DNA of 64,000 nucleotides from assembly GCA_033398695.1 (NCBI GenBank), contig CM065803.1:101234001-101298000 (forward strand), in the 5' to 3' direction. The position numbers and the translations under genes were made by a program. The notes below the pieces were generated by a model. It saw only the letters and a program-made list of their open reading frames with translations, was not told where the DNA came from and did no database searches. How positions within the stretch are numbered: the stretch's first letter is position 1; each line of letters starts with the position of its first letter. This document shows positions 12,086 through 23,596 of this stretch, piece by piece. This DNA comes from Orobanche coerulescens (lineage: Eukaryota > Streptophyta > Magnoliopsida > Lamiales > Orobanchaceae).

Positions 12086-13401
12086 AAAGACACAACTTTC
12101 GCATTTGATGATCATTATCTAAAAGCTTTTAAGACACTCAAATCTATGTTGAGCTCTGCACCTATCATCAAATCTCCAAACTGGAATCTTCCTTTTGAAA
12201 TAATGTGTGATGCATCTGACTATGCCGTTGGTGTAGTATTGGGTCAAAGAGAAATTAAATTACCAACTGTAATATATTATGCAAGTAGAACTCTAAATGA
12301 TGCCCAATTAAATTACTCTACAACTGAAAAAGAATTTCTTGCAGTTGTTTTTGCCTTAGATAAATTTCGACCTTACTTGATTGGTTCAAAAGTCATAATT
12401 TACTCCGATCATGCTGCATTAAAATATCTTCTTTCTAAGAAAGATGCTAAACCTCGCTTGGATTCTATTGTTACAAGAGTTTGACTTAGAAATTCGAGAT
12501 AAAAAAGGTTCTGAAAATGTTGTTGCTGATCATTTGTATAGGCTAATCCTGAATTTTACTGATAAAGAACCTCCCATTAATGAAACTTTCACTGATGAAC
12601 AACTCATGTCTGTTTTTCACATACCTTGGTATGCAGACATTGTCAATTACCTTGTTACTGGTAATATGCCATCTCATTGGAATAATCAAGATAAAACAAA
12701 ATTTTTAAACGAAGTAAAAAAATTCTTTTGGGATGATCCATATTTGTTCAAATATTGTCCTGATCAAATCATTAGGATATGTGTGCCTGAACATGAACAA
12801 CAAAATATCATTGCCTTTTGTCATGATCATGCATGTGGAGGTTATTTTAATTCAAAGAAAACAACTGCTAAAATTCTGCAATGTGGTATTTATTGGCCAA
12901 CACTTTTCAAAGATACACATTCATATTGGAGCACATGTGATAGATGTCAAAGATTAGGTCAAATTTCTAAAAGAAATATGATGCCTTTAAACCCAATTTT
13001 AATTATTGAAATATTTGATGTTTGGGGCATAGATTTTATGGGAGCTTTTTCAATTTCTTTTGGCAATCTTTACATCCTTGTGGCCGTCGATTATGTTTTA
13101 AAATGGGTAGAAGTAATTGCTTGCAAAACAAATGACCACAAGGTCGTGGTAAAATTTTTAAAAGAAAATATTATTTCCAGATTTGGAACACCACGAGCAA
13201 TTATAAGTGATAGAGGAAACCATTTTTGTAACCAATTTTTGAATCACTTATTTAAAAATATATGGTGTTACACATAAAGTTGCTACTCCTTATCACCCTC
13301 AAACAAGTGGACAAGTTGAAATTTCAAACAGAGAAATCAAACATATTCTTGAAAAAACTGTTAATCCTACAAGGAAAGATTGGTCTTTGTGGTTGAATGA
13401 T
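12086..13401 (+). pseudogene. Athila pol: RT end, RNase H and first part of integrase
   Basis: The fragment opens at KDTTFAFDD, the C-terminal RT/RNase H linker. The RNase H core [14 protein letters not shown] and [10 protein letters not shown] follow, up to about 12460. A frameshift there moves the frame to [17 protein letters not shown]. Integrase follows, with an HHCC zinc finger (H...H, then C-DRC near 12930) and the first two catalytic aspartates in WGIDFMG and ISDRGN. A second frameshift near 13255 precedes [14 protein letters not shown], which holds the catalytic glutamate. The frame is cut at 13401 by C2 and resumes at 35902. Confidence 0.9.
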
Positions 13402-14747
13402 TATTGGCCACCAAGTATACAGAATACAACTTGGAAAGATTTTAACAACAAGCTGTACGATTTCAGATTAGAGTGCGTAGCGGAAGTTCTTTTAAGTGAG
13501 TTGCTGTAAATACAGCAACTAGGCTTTATCTCCTGTTAGCTTGGTGCGTACAGGGTTTTGCAGTGTATACTTATAAAAATCACAGTTTATGAAAACAGTA
13601 ACGGCAGAAGGTAAATAACACAATATTTAAAGTGGTTCGAGGTAAACCCCTCTACATCCACTGGTCCTCCACACAGGAGTGAAAATGTTTATTATAATCA
13701 CTACGTACACAACTACGTGACTATAATCAAACCTATCCTTGTATTGATACAAAGACTGTCGCTTTCAACCGTTCACACAAATTTGTTAAAGCTTCCTCTT
13801 GACTTTCTTCTTCACACACAGTTCCAAAGCTTCGTCTTATTCATCCCACACAGGTCGGAATAACTTCTTTAGTTCACACAGAACTAGGTTTTTACTCAAA
13901 GGTAAAAGGTAAAGTAACTAGGTAAGAACATCAGCTTGACTATGAAGATCTTGAGTTGAAGATGGATGTTCTTGATTTACTGAGTATATTTCTTCTTTTC
14001 ATATATGAATGATACTAGAATAAATATACTTTGCTCTTGTAAGATTGATCTGATGATAATGGATATTCAGCCGATAGATCGTTTGCGTATTGCTTGTAAG
14101 CTCGTATGTGTTGTATTCATACTGATCTTCAAACTCTGGGATATATATAGCCTCTGGATAGATCCGTTGGAAATAGATGCGTTGAGCCTATAGTCCGTTT
14201 CAAACGTATTGAATGTTTTGAATAAAACACGATCCGGTTTTTGCTCCTTGATTGAAGATCTATGTCGGCTAGTATTTAAATACTTTATCCCTCAGTATTT
14301 AAATACTTGTTTTCAAACGGGACTTGACTTTTAGCGAATAAAGCAGAATCCGTTTCAACGGTCTCCAGTCCTGTTGGATAAGTGTTGAAGGACTCAACAC
14401 TTACAGTCTGTATGCTGTATTCAACATAATGTTGTAGGCTATCTTAGTGCTGCTGTATGGAGAGATGCTGTATGAATATTTCAGGACAGCTTCCATACTT
14501 GGTATCATACCGACTGATGAGCTTCTAGCTGTATGATGGCACTTTGTACTTTTGCTGTATTCAGGAGGAGGCAATTGACATATTTCTGTATGTTTGACTT
14601 CAGGACAACAACTTGCTGTATGTTGGCACTTTGAGAAGACTTCGATACAGGATTGTTTATCTAACAATTATCATCGTCTTCGAGACAACTGCTTGTTGTA
14701 TGTTGGCACTTTATCAAAACTTCGATACAGGATTGTTTATCCCAACA
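13402..14747 (-). repeat. C2 3' LTR
   Basis: It pairs with 34546-35901. The original terminus TGTTGG now reads TATTGG at 13402 (one change), and the right end is CCCAACA. Near 14600-14745 the GTTGGCACTTT...TTCGATACAGGATTGTTTATC block occurs twice, about 82 bp apart, so the very end of the LTR is internally duplicated. CTGTATG words recur throughout. Confidence 0.9.
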
Positions 14748-14763
14748 ATTTCCCCCTTTTTGA
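14748..14763 (-). other. C2 polypurine tract
   Basis: The minus strand reads AAAAAGGGGGAAAT immediately before the TGTTGGG start of the 3' LTR. Confidence 0.8.
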
Positions 14764-15238
14764 TAATTGCCAAAACTTCTTGATGATGCCAAAACCTTGA
14801 TGCCAAAACCTTTGAAACATCTTTGTTTCGATCTTCTGTCGAATCTTCTGGCCTTCAGCAAATTAAAGCAATGTGAACTGCTCGCAGGCAAGTTAAAAAA
14901 AAAGTAGAGTCTAACAGCAAAGTGGTTTTATAACTTAAACTTATGATTAGCGTACAGGCACAATCTTACAGTGTAATCTAGTTGAATACAACTTAACCTA
15001 TGGACTGTTCACAGACAAGTTCTTACAGCTTATATACTTAACAAGTTTACATACTTGTTTAATTTCAGCAAATGAATTAATTTCGTAATCACACAGTAAC
15101 ACAGTAGATTACGAGTTGTAATCTTTCACGACAAAAATAGATTTTATTGATGAAGAGTGAAGATTACAAGGTTGGGCAAAACTGAAGATACAAAATTTTT
15201 GCTGTTCCAAAAATAAAATAAAGGAAGGATACTACAAG

Positions 15239-16312
15239 CTAACTCCTATAGTCAGCATGTCTCCAAGGCCTGCTTGAATCATTCTTGGTTCCTTTCCACC
15301 AGTTTTGTAAGGCATCCTTGTTTCGATTTAAATAGATTGCTCTACCTGCAGCAGATTTGTCGAAAACAAGGATCCAATCTTCCGGATGGGTAACCAGATC
15401 ACCTTTCCTGTGCTTAGATTTTAACTGGAGCTGCAGGGGGAGCTTTCCTTCAACCAACCTCTTTTTGAATTCCTCGACAGCTTCCTGCAGTGTCTTAAAA
15501 CTGTTGAATATGGGGGATTCCCTGATAAGAACTAAAAAGTATCTTAACAGTTCATTTTTCCTCCAATCCTTTATCTCGTCGGCTGTTGGCTGTCGATTGG
15601 CCGGGATATTTATCACTGATGGCTTTTGCACAAGGTTTTTCCAAGGAAATTTTGGATTGTGGAATTCAGGACGAGCACCCTGTATCCTAACAGTATGAGC
15701 AGGAGCTGATAATCGGGTAATTGCAGCAGTAATGCTGTCTTCTATTGCAGCTTCAAACTCCTTTTCATGCTCCAATATTAATCGCTTTGCGGCTTCTCTA
15801 GCTTCTTCCCCCTTTTTAGCATCATCAAGGTACGAGACTTTTTCATCTAAGCGCTCCAGGATTTTCATGGCGTTGTCCTGTTTTGCCTCCATACTTGAGA
15901 ATTTTTCTACCAGGGATCGAAGCACCACCGACACATCATCAATGTTCTGATCATGGCCTCGAAGGTGGGAGCCTGTTTCCAGAAGAGCAGATGTAGTTTT
16001 GGCTTTCAAGATGCGTAGCTTGGCCTGTTCTTCCTTCAGGATCTGTTCCTGTCGCTGTTGGAGTTGGTGGGGAGCTTGCTTCAATACAGTGGGCAAAATG
16101 CCAAAGGCTTTTTCCACTTTGGATACTTCGCGCTTGACATCAGTCATTTCGTCGATAGCTGTCTCGTGCAACCAGTTAATTTCTTTCTCAACAGTGTGCA
16201 GGGCATTTACAGTGTCCTGTAGAAAAACTGTTTGGCGGCCTAGGGCATGCAGTTGCTCGTTCCTTTATACTGTTCTGGGAGAGTCGGGCGTTGAAAAATC
16301 TTCAGCTCCATT
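15239..16312 (-). pseudogene. C2 extra ORF, C-terminal part (coiled coil)
   Basis: This is the downstream part of the long ORF that begins at 28129 and was split by T1. It is open from about 16260 to 15239, about 340 codons. Heptad-rich stretches at about 16170-15740 (VSKVEKAFGILPTV, ILERLDEKVSYLDD) predict a coiled coil. The C-terminal third is basic and tryptophan-rich, with PEDWILVFDK and LQNWWKGTK. I see no obvious transmembrane helix in this part. A stop lies near 16266, just inside the T1 junction. It occupies the env-like position of Sireviruses, but I cannot demonstrate an envelope function. Confidence 0.7.
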
Positions 16313-17330
16313 TGTAACACCCCGAGATATTCGGAATAATTACAGCGCCGTAAACCCTTTAAGTAAGAATTTACAAGGCTAATTTAAAAGAAATGTAAAT
16401 ATAAGACATCAATACTGCGGAAAATCAAGTTTACAAAACCGTCCAGCTGATTCAACGAGTAATTAATACAACTATATCGAAATGATATTGATAAGACACG
16501 CGTACTCGAGTACTAAAATCAAACCAAGAAAGACAAATCACCAACAACAACAAACATCACTGAACCCCTTCGTCGTCACATCGGTACTGTGGCTGTTTCC
16601 CTGCTCCTCGGCTACCTGAACATCAAAACAAATGTCCACCCCCGAAGGGGTTATCAAAACGATGCTAGTACAAGTATCATTTAAACGAATCAAATATGCA
16701 TCAACAATACATAACAAGATACACCACACGGACTTCCGCTACCGGAATCCGATAATGCGAATCCACAAGATCCCATTAACACAGCATGGGTATTCCAATG
16801 ATCCAGCGCCCTCAGCATAGATCCCAAGATGATCCCGTCGGACCAACACGAGGTGGAAATAACCCATCCAATGATCCAGCGCCCTCAGCCTAGATCCTAA
16901 GATGATCCCGTCGGACCAACACGAGGTGGACATCCGATCCAGCGCCCTCAGCATAGATCGCACAACAAACACAAACACAACTCATGCATACATATATGCC
17001 AAATCGCCATGTCCATCAACATGAACATACAAACACTAGATAACGAATATCATGACAATTCAACGAAATAAATCTCATGTTCAACAACATGAATAACCAC
17101 ACGCATGCTCAAAATACCAATATTAACATATTACGATACTTGCCTCGAAGGTGGCAAGAACGAAACACTTCAATGATCTCAACACACTCGAAGGCCGCCT
17201 CCTTCGATCAACGTAGCAAGCTCGAACCTTAGCAAAAGAAATGATATACAAATCATCTCAAGTCGAACGATTGCCTAACAATTCGGTCTACGGCCAAAAG
17301 CTCAAAATATGCAATCTGCCTGAACCACTT

Positions 17331-17550
17331 AGCGTACGCTACGTACTCTACGTAACATGCGCTAAGCCTGCCTGTTAGCGTACGCTATCATCTAAGTCTA
17401 GCGTACGCTAGCCATGGACTGACAGTTCTCTCTGATCAGCCGACTGACTCGGTTGATAACATAACGTACGTTACGTACCAAACGTAGCGTGCGTTAACTT
17501 ATTCCCGATAGCGCACGTTAACTTACGTATGTTAGCATGCGCTAACCGTG
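17331..17550. repeat. GCGTACGC-type palindrome cluster 1 in T1 3' LTR
   Basis: About ten TAGCGTACGCTA-like palindromes and variants (AACGTACGTT, AGCGTGCGTTA) occur in 220 bp. On the minus strand this lies downstream of the TATA box, in the transcribed part of the LTR. The matching cluster in the other LTR is at about 24612-24835. Confidence 0.75.
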
Positions 17551-18246
17551 CATGGCAGATTACTACTGGCAGAAAACTTGATCTAATGGTGATGAACTCA
17601 TGAATTCTATGGTGATAATACATGTCATCCCCGTGCAGATCATGCTTATAAGGTTTGTGAAAGTTCTATACAGATTAAACGACTACGAGATACAAGGTTA
17701 CGTATAATCATTACTACACCATAATTCATCTTGATCTCGTGAAAGTATCCTAAGTTCTCTTCGTCCTACGTTAAAAAACGCATGATTCCAAAGTGTACAA
17801 CATAACAACTTGATAATCTCCACCTACTGGTCATAATCGGTATGAATATGCTTAGGAGTCCATATACTAAAAAAAGGTTCAAAGGATTATACGAAGAATA
17901 AGTGCCGAAACGTCAAAAATATCCTTCTAACACGTGATGTTCGACTATTAACGAAATAACTGGCTAGAAAAACATGATCAAACGTCCTTCAGAATACTAC
18001 TAATATTGGTGAAAAATCACCTACCTCAAAGTAGTGAAGAACAAGGAGGAAATTTGAAGCAATCCGACACCGAAGGTTTGAACACCAATCCTCCACTGAT
18101 CTACAATCTTCAACACGAGCTAGGATGCCGGCAAGAAGTGTTTAGGATGAAGAGAGTGTCTTTCTAAGTTCAAGAATTCGAATGGGGGAGTGAAAAAATC
18201 TGAAAATATGAAAAAGGATGCTGTCCTAATTATAGAAAATGATTAT

Positions 18247-18555
18247 TAGCGTGCGCTAGTCCATATTCATAGCGTGCGCTAACGGCTATTTGAAACGTTA
18301 CTGATTTCACTGTACTCAGCCTTTAGCGTGCGCTACCCTCATGTGAGTAGCGTGCGCTAACGCGTTGACTTGGCTTTTTCCCGAAAGCCGTCCAGGTTCA
18401 TCCCGACACAATCCGACAAGGATCCCCAGCCTGATCTCACCTACCACACGTCTCAATCATATTGACCCAGCATAGTGTGCGCTAAGGTTCCTCCACAGCA
18501 TGCGCTATGGATCCAACTTAGCGTACGCTATACTTAATCGGTAGCGTACGCTACA
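18247..18555. repeat. GCGTACGC-type palindrome cluster 2 in T1 3' LTR
   Basis: Eight copies of TAGCGTGCGCTA or TAGCGTACGCTA occur in two groups, directly upstream (minus strand) of the TATA position. The two LTR copies differ mainly at CG steps inside these motifs (for example GCGTACGC against GCGTAAGC), consistent with methylation-driven decay. Confidence 0.75.
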
Positions 18556-18704
18556 TGCGCAGAATCACAAATTTAAGTCACACTCGTGAAATCATACACT
18601 TAACAATACTGGACTATGAAATATGGAGAATAATACTCAGATCAAAGTGCAACAATTACAATATTATAGGCTCTAAATACATATCAGAAATCTCGGGTAT
18701 TACA

Positions 18705-18742
18705 TCCTTCCTCCCTAAAAAGAAGTTTCGTCCCGAAACTTA
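18705..18742 (-). other. T1 polypurine tract and preceding hairpin
   Basis: The minus strand reads TTTTTAGGGAGGAAGGA just before the LTR. Upstream of it, 18723-18741 is a perfect inverted repeat, AAGTTTCG-GGA-CGAAACTT, overlapping the gag-pol stop codon. T0 has the same hairpin at 46701-46717 and T3 a one-mismatch copy at 49654-49672. Confidence 0.75.
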
Positions 18743-21700
18743 AGATGAAAACAACTCCAGATATCTAGTCTTCATACTGTCCTCCATTTCCCAAGTGGCC
18801 TCTTCGACTCCGTGTCATGACCATTGTACTTTAACCAAGTGTATTGGTTTATTCCTCAACTGTTTGATCCGACTCTCAAGTATCTTGATTGGCCTCTCCT
18901 CGAAGGTGCCGTCATTAGCTATCTCGATCTCGTCGAAATCAATGACGTGACTGGGGTCCGGTATATACTTCCGTAATTGGGATACGTGAAACACATTGTG
19001 AACGTGACTCAGCGATGGCGGTAAGGCCAACCTGTATGCTAAATCTCCAACTCTCTCGAGGATCTCGAATGGTCCGATATATCTCGGACTTAGCTTACCC
19101 TTTTTCCCAAAACGGAAAATCCCTCGTGTAGGAGACACCTTCAATAGTACATGTTCCCCAACGTTGAACTCTAGAGGGCGACGACGTACATCTGCATAAG
19201 ACTTTTGTCGACTCTGGGCAGTCAACAGACTTTCGCGAATCGAAGCTATCTTCTCTTGAGTCTGAATTATCAATTCCGGTTCCGTCCCGATCAAATCCGA
19301 AGAATCATCCCAACACAGGTGTGATCGGCATCTCCTCCCGTACAAAGCTTCAAATGGTGCCATATTAATAGAAGCATGCCAACTATTATTGTAAGTGAAT
19401 TCAATCAATGGCAAATGAACTTCCCAATCAGTCGACCAATCTAAGGCGCAAGCTCTAAGCATGTCTTCTACCGTTTGTATAGTCCTTTCGGACTGACCGT
19501 CCGTTTGGGGATGATAAGCTGTGCTAAAGTTGAGTTCAGTACCCAAAGCCCTATGAACTGCCTTCCAGAAATGTGACACGAAACGACCATCTCGATCCGA
19601 AATAATGGTCTTCGGCGTCCCATGCAATCTGACTATCTCCGCAATAAATACTCGCGCCAATCTCTCGGGTCCCCATGTATCTTTAATTCCCAGGAAATGA
19701 GTCGACTTGGTTAGTCGATCAACTATAACCCAAATCATGTTCATTCCCATTCTAGTCCTTGGCATACTGGTGATGAAATCCATCGAGATATCCTCCCACT
19801 TCCACTCAGGGATCGGAAGCGGCTTTAACATTTCGGCAGGTCGCTGATGTTCAATCTTAACCTGCTGACAAGTCAAACACTTCGAAACGTACTCTGCTAC
19901 GTCCTTCTTCATATTCCCCCACCAGAAGTTTTGTTTTAGATCCTTGTACATCTTACTGCTGCCCGGGTGGATAGAATAAGGTGCACTATGAGCTTCTTTC
20001 AGAATTGCCCGTCTCAATTCATCATTCTCGGGAATGCAAAGTCGACTCTAAAATCTCAGAACTCCATCATCTTGTATCAAGAATCCTAGGGCTGTTCCTT
20101 TCTTTACTTCGTCACATAACCGAAGGATCAGAGAATCGTTCAACTGCTTAGATTTGATCTCCTCGACTAGTGATGAAGTCAGTTCCATCACATATAGTTG
20201 CCCTTGGATTCCGGGTGCCCATACTTCAATCCCTTCGCAGATCAGTTCCCGTTGAATGCTGGTTTGGGATGTAAGTGCTTCCAACATTCGAAGAGAAACA
20301 GGTTTACGGCTCAATGCATCGACTACTACGTTTGGTTTCCCCGGATGATAGAGAATCTCCAAGTCGTAATCCTTGATCAATTCCAGCCACCTTCTCTGCC
20401 TCATGTTTAATTCTTTCTGACTGAAAATGTACTTGAGGCTCTTATGATCTGTAAAGATCTGACAATGAGTGCCGTACAAATAATGTCTCCAAATTTTCAA
20501 TGCAAATACTACAACTGCTAGCTCCAGATCATGAGTCGGGTAATTAACCTCGTATGGTTTCAACTGCCGAGAAGCATAGGCAATCACCTTATCTTTTTGC
20601 ATCAACACACATCCCAGACCCTGATTTGAAGCGTCGCTGTACACCATGAATCCATCAGTTCCATCTGTTAACGCTAATATAGGTGCTGTCGTCAGTCTCT
20701 TGTTAAGTTCATCAAAACCAGCCTGGCATTTCTCATCCCACTTAAACTTCTGAGTTTTCTGTAACAGCTGAGTGAGCGGACGAGCAATTTTGGAAAATCC
20801 CTCTACAAAGCGGCGATAATATCCAGCAAGTCCTAGGAAACTCCAGACTTCTTTCACGTTATTAGGAACTTCCCATTCCAAGATTGCTTCGACTTTCTTC
20901 GGGTCCACCTGAACTCCGTCAGCTGATATCACATGCCCAAGGAAATTTACTTCCCTAAGCCAGAACTCGCATTTTGGAAGCTTTGCATACAGCTGTTCCT
21001 TCCTCAAGGTGCTCAAAACCACACGCAAATGTTCGGCATGCTCCTCTGCGTCCTTCGAATATATCAAGATGTCATCAATGAAGACGACCACAAATTTATC
21101 CAAGTATTCCAGGAATACCCGATTCATCAATTGCATGAATACCGCAGGAGCATTGGTAAGTCCAAATGGCATCACTACAAATTCATAACGCCCGTACCGG
21201 GATCTGAAAGCAGATTTCGGTATATCCGATTCCTTAATTCTCAACTGATGGTATCCTGATCGCAAGTCAATCTTCGAGAATACCCTTGCCCCTTGCAGTT
21301 GATCAAATAAGTCGTCGATCCGAGGTATAGGATACTTATTCTTGATCGTCATCTTGTTGAGCTCCCTGTAATCAATACACAGTCGGAGGGATCCGTCTTT
21401 CTTCCGGACAAAGAGAACGGGCGCTCCCCAAGGAGAAACGCTAGGTTGAATATAACCCTTCTGTAACAATTCCTCCAGTTGCTTCTTGAGTTCATACATC
21501 TCGGTTGGCGCCATGCGGTATGGTGCTCTGGAAATAGGAGCTGCTCCAGGCTCTAATTCGATAGTGAACTCCACTTCTCTCTGCGGAGGTAACCCAGGTA
21601 GTTCGTCAGGAAATACATCTGAGAACTCATTCACAACTGAAATAGACGAGAGCTCTACTCCTTCCTCTTTCCTCATGGCATAGCACCAAAATCCATGACA

Positions 21701-23356
21701 TCCATGCTTCAGTAATTTCACGGCTTTCATTGCTTTGATCAATTTTCCTGAGATTCCCGGTCTCCATCCTCGGAATAAGTGTTCAGATCCGTCATCAGCA
21801 ATGATAGAAATGACTCTCTCTCGGTAATTTAGAATAACTCCATAACGGTTGAACCAATCGTCTCCGAGAATTAAATCGTCACCGTAGATGTCAACTACAA
21901 TAAGATTCGATGGCCAATCTCTCCCTCCTATAGACACTGGAAAATCTGTAGCCTCTAGGGTTCCCACAATTCTCTCTCCACTCGGCAAACCCACAACATA
22001 TGGTTCACAATCAAATAAACACGAGATTTTTAAACGATTAACACAGTTCAATGATATGAAAGAATGTGTAGCTCCGGAATCGAATAAGACACTAACTGGT
22101 TGCAAAAGGATCTGCATCGTACCTGATGCAACAGCAGTGTTCTGATCGTCAGATTTCCTCATCTCGTACAGGCGCGGAGGAACGGACCCAGCACTAGATG
22201 TCTCTCTCTTCCCAATATTTTGCTGCTGAAATCCACTCTGCTGCGTCTGGTTCACACTCATCTCCTTTGGAACTGGCGCTGGAGTGCGAGTAACAAAGGA
22301 TCTAGTAGCAAATCCACAGAAAGCCGCACGGTGCCCTTCTTGCCCACAATCGTAACAAGTCACAGAAGATGCGGGGCAATCACGTCGAATATGCCCTGCT
22401 CGACCACAATTGTAGCATTTCTTTGATGCGTCCAAAACTGCTGATGTAGTCCGGAACTTCTTTCCACCTCTAGAAGGATGTGGAGGTTTCCTAGCCGAAT
22501 AAAAGGAAGACTGGCCCTTGCGGGGCCCACCACTCTTGTTTTTTGAGAAGCTGCCGGTCACTTTCTGCTTCTTTACCTCCACTGATTTATCCACCGCCGC
22601 CTCTTTCATGTCGTAGGCCATCGCTTTGTCTTGATATTGTCGCAGCGTAGTACACTCGAACCCGGACATGTACTGCTGAATATCCGGCTTCATTCGCATA
22701 TCGAAATGAAAAATCTTTTCTGCCTCCGTTCTGACCAAGTGTCGGACACACGTCAGCTGATGATTAAAAGTTTTGATTATGTCTATTACAGTTGCTTCCG
22801 AACTCTGTGGTGAGAAAAACTCTCGGATTTTTGCCTCTCTAACTGGACGAGGACAATACTGTGCTTCCATCATTAGTTTGAATTCCGTCCAATCCGCATT
22901 ATGATCCTCGGGTCGAATAGCTTCCCACCAGTCAAAGGCCTCCCCAGTCAGAAAATACTGGGCAATGGGAACCTTACGGTCCTCGGGACAGTTAATACCC
23001 GCGAATATTTTCTCTAACTCCTTTAGCAAATGATCCCAAGTAAGTGCTTCAGCAGATCCGTCAAATTTTAGCGGGTGCAATTTGACCACCTCAGCAAGCC
23101 ATATGTCTCCCCGGTTATCCTCGTGGTGCTGCTGTCCCATCGTTGTCTGCATGCGATCAACTACCTGAGTGAACTGGTTTATTTGAGCCACCACTTGTTG
23201 AAGCACTCCCGGCATGTTAGGGTTTGCGTCGTCATTCGCCGATCCCTGCTGCCCTCCAGAATGGGAATCGGTTCTACTAGCCGATAATTCTGGGGTAGTT
23301 GCGGAGTCCTCCTGTCTCATATTTCCACGTCCGCGTCCACGACCTCCTCTCAACAT
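18740..23356 (-). pseudogene. T1 gag-pol polyprotein, two in-frame stops
   Basis: A single frame of about 1,539 codons starts at the ATG ending at 23356 ([12 protein letters not shown]); an in-frame ATG at 23398 is less likely. Order: Gag with two zinc knuckles, [14 protein letters not shown] and CYDCGQEGH (about 22420-22320); protease [11 protein letters not shown] (about 22080); RT with FIDD near 21085; RNase [12 protein letters not shown] (about 20620); integrase HHCC (19960-19860); and DDE core (DFITSMP, SDRDGRF, QSERTIQ). A chromodomain-like tail follows (VKVQWS, then EEATWE). A TAG at about 20045 lies between RNase H and integrase, and a TGA at about 18813 cuts the tail. By comparison with T0 the TGA replaces an arginine codon. 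The frame is otherwise intact, and the lineage is a chromovirus. Confidence 0.95.
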
Positions 23357-23586
23357 ACTGAAAACACAATTTTTCAATATCCAGGACAAAATTTTCAAAA
23401 ATAAAGCCCGTCAATACTCACAAAACAGAATTAAGTAAAACGGTAGTACAAGAGATTAGGAGACTTACAACCATGGTCCACATGACGACTTTTGGCTGAA
23501 CAGTGATGTTACAAACGACTCGTAAATCAATAACGTAAACAGACCCAACTTAAAACCCGACTGCCAAGATATCCATGAATCTTATC

Positions 23587-23596
23587 TCTGATACCA
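23587..23596 (-). other. T1 primer-binding site
   Basis: The minus strand reads TGGTATCAGA, complementary to the 3' end of initiator-Met tRNA, five bases inside the 5' LTR. Confidence 0.9.

Larger units (their letters stand above)
16313..18704 (-). repeat. T1 3' LTR
   Basis: It begins TGTAACACCCCGAG and ends GGGTATTACA. It is nearly identical to 23602-25990, with scattered substitutions and a small replaced stretch near 16590 (GGTACTGTGGCTG against GGTCTTGTGTC). It contains two palindrome clusters, and a copied GATCCAGCGCCCTCAG...GGACCAACACGAGGTGGA unit at about 16797-16955. Its TATA box is altered (18226-18235, CTAATTATAG) compared with the 5' copy. Confidence 0.95.
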
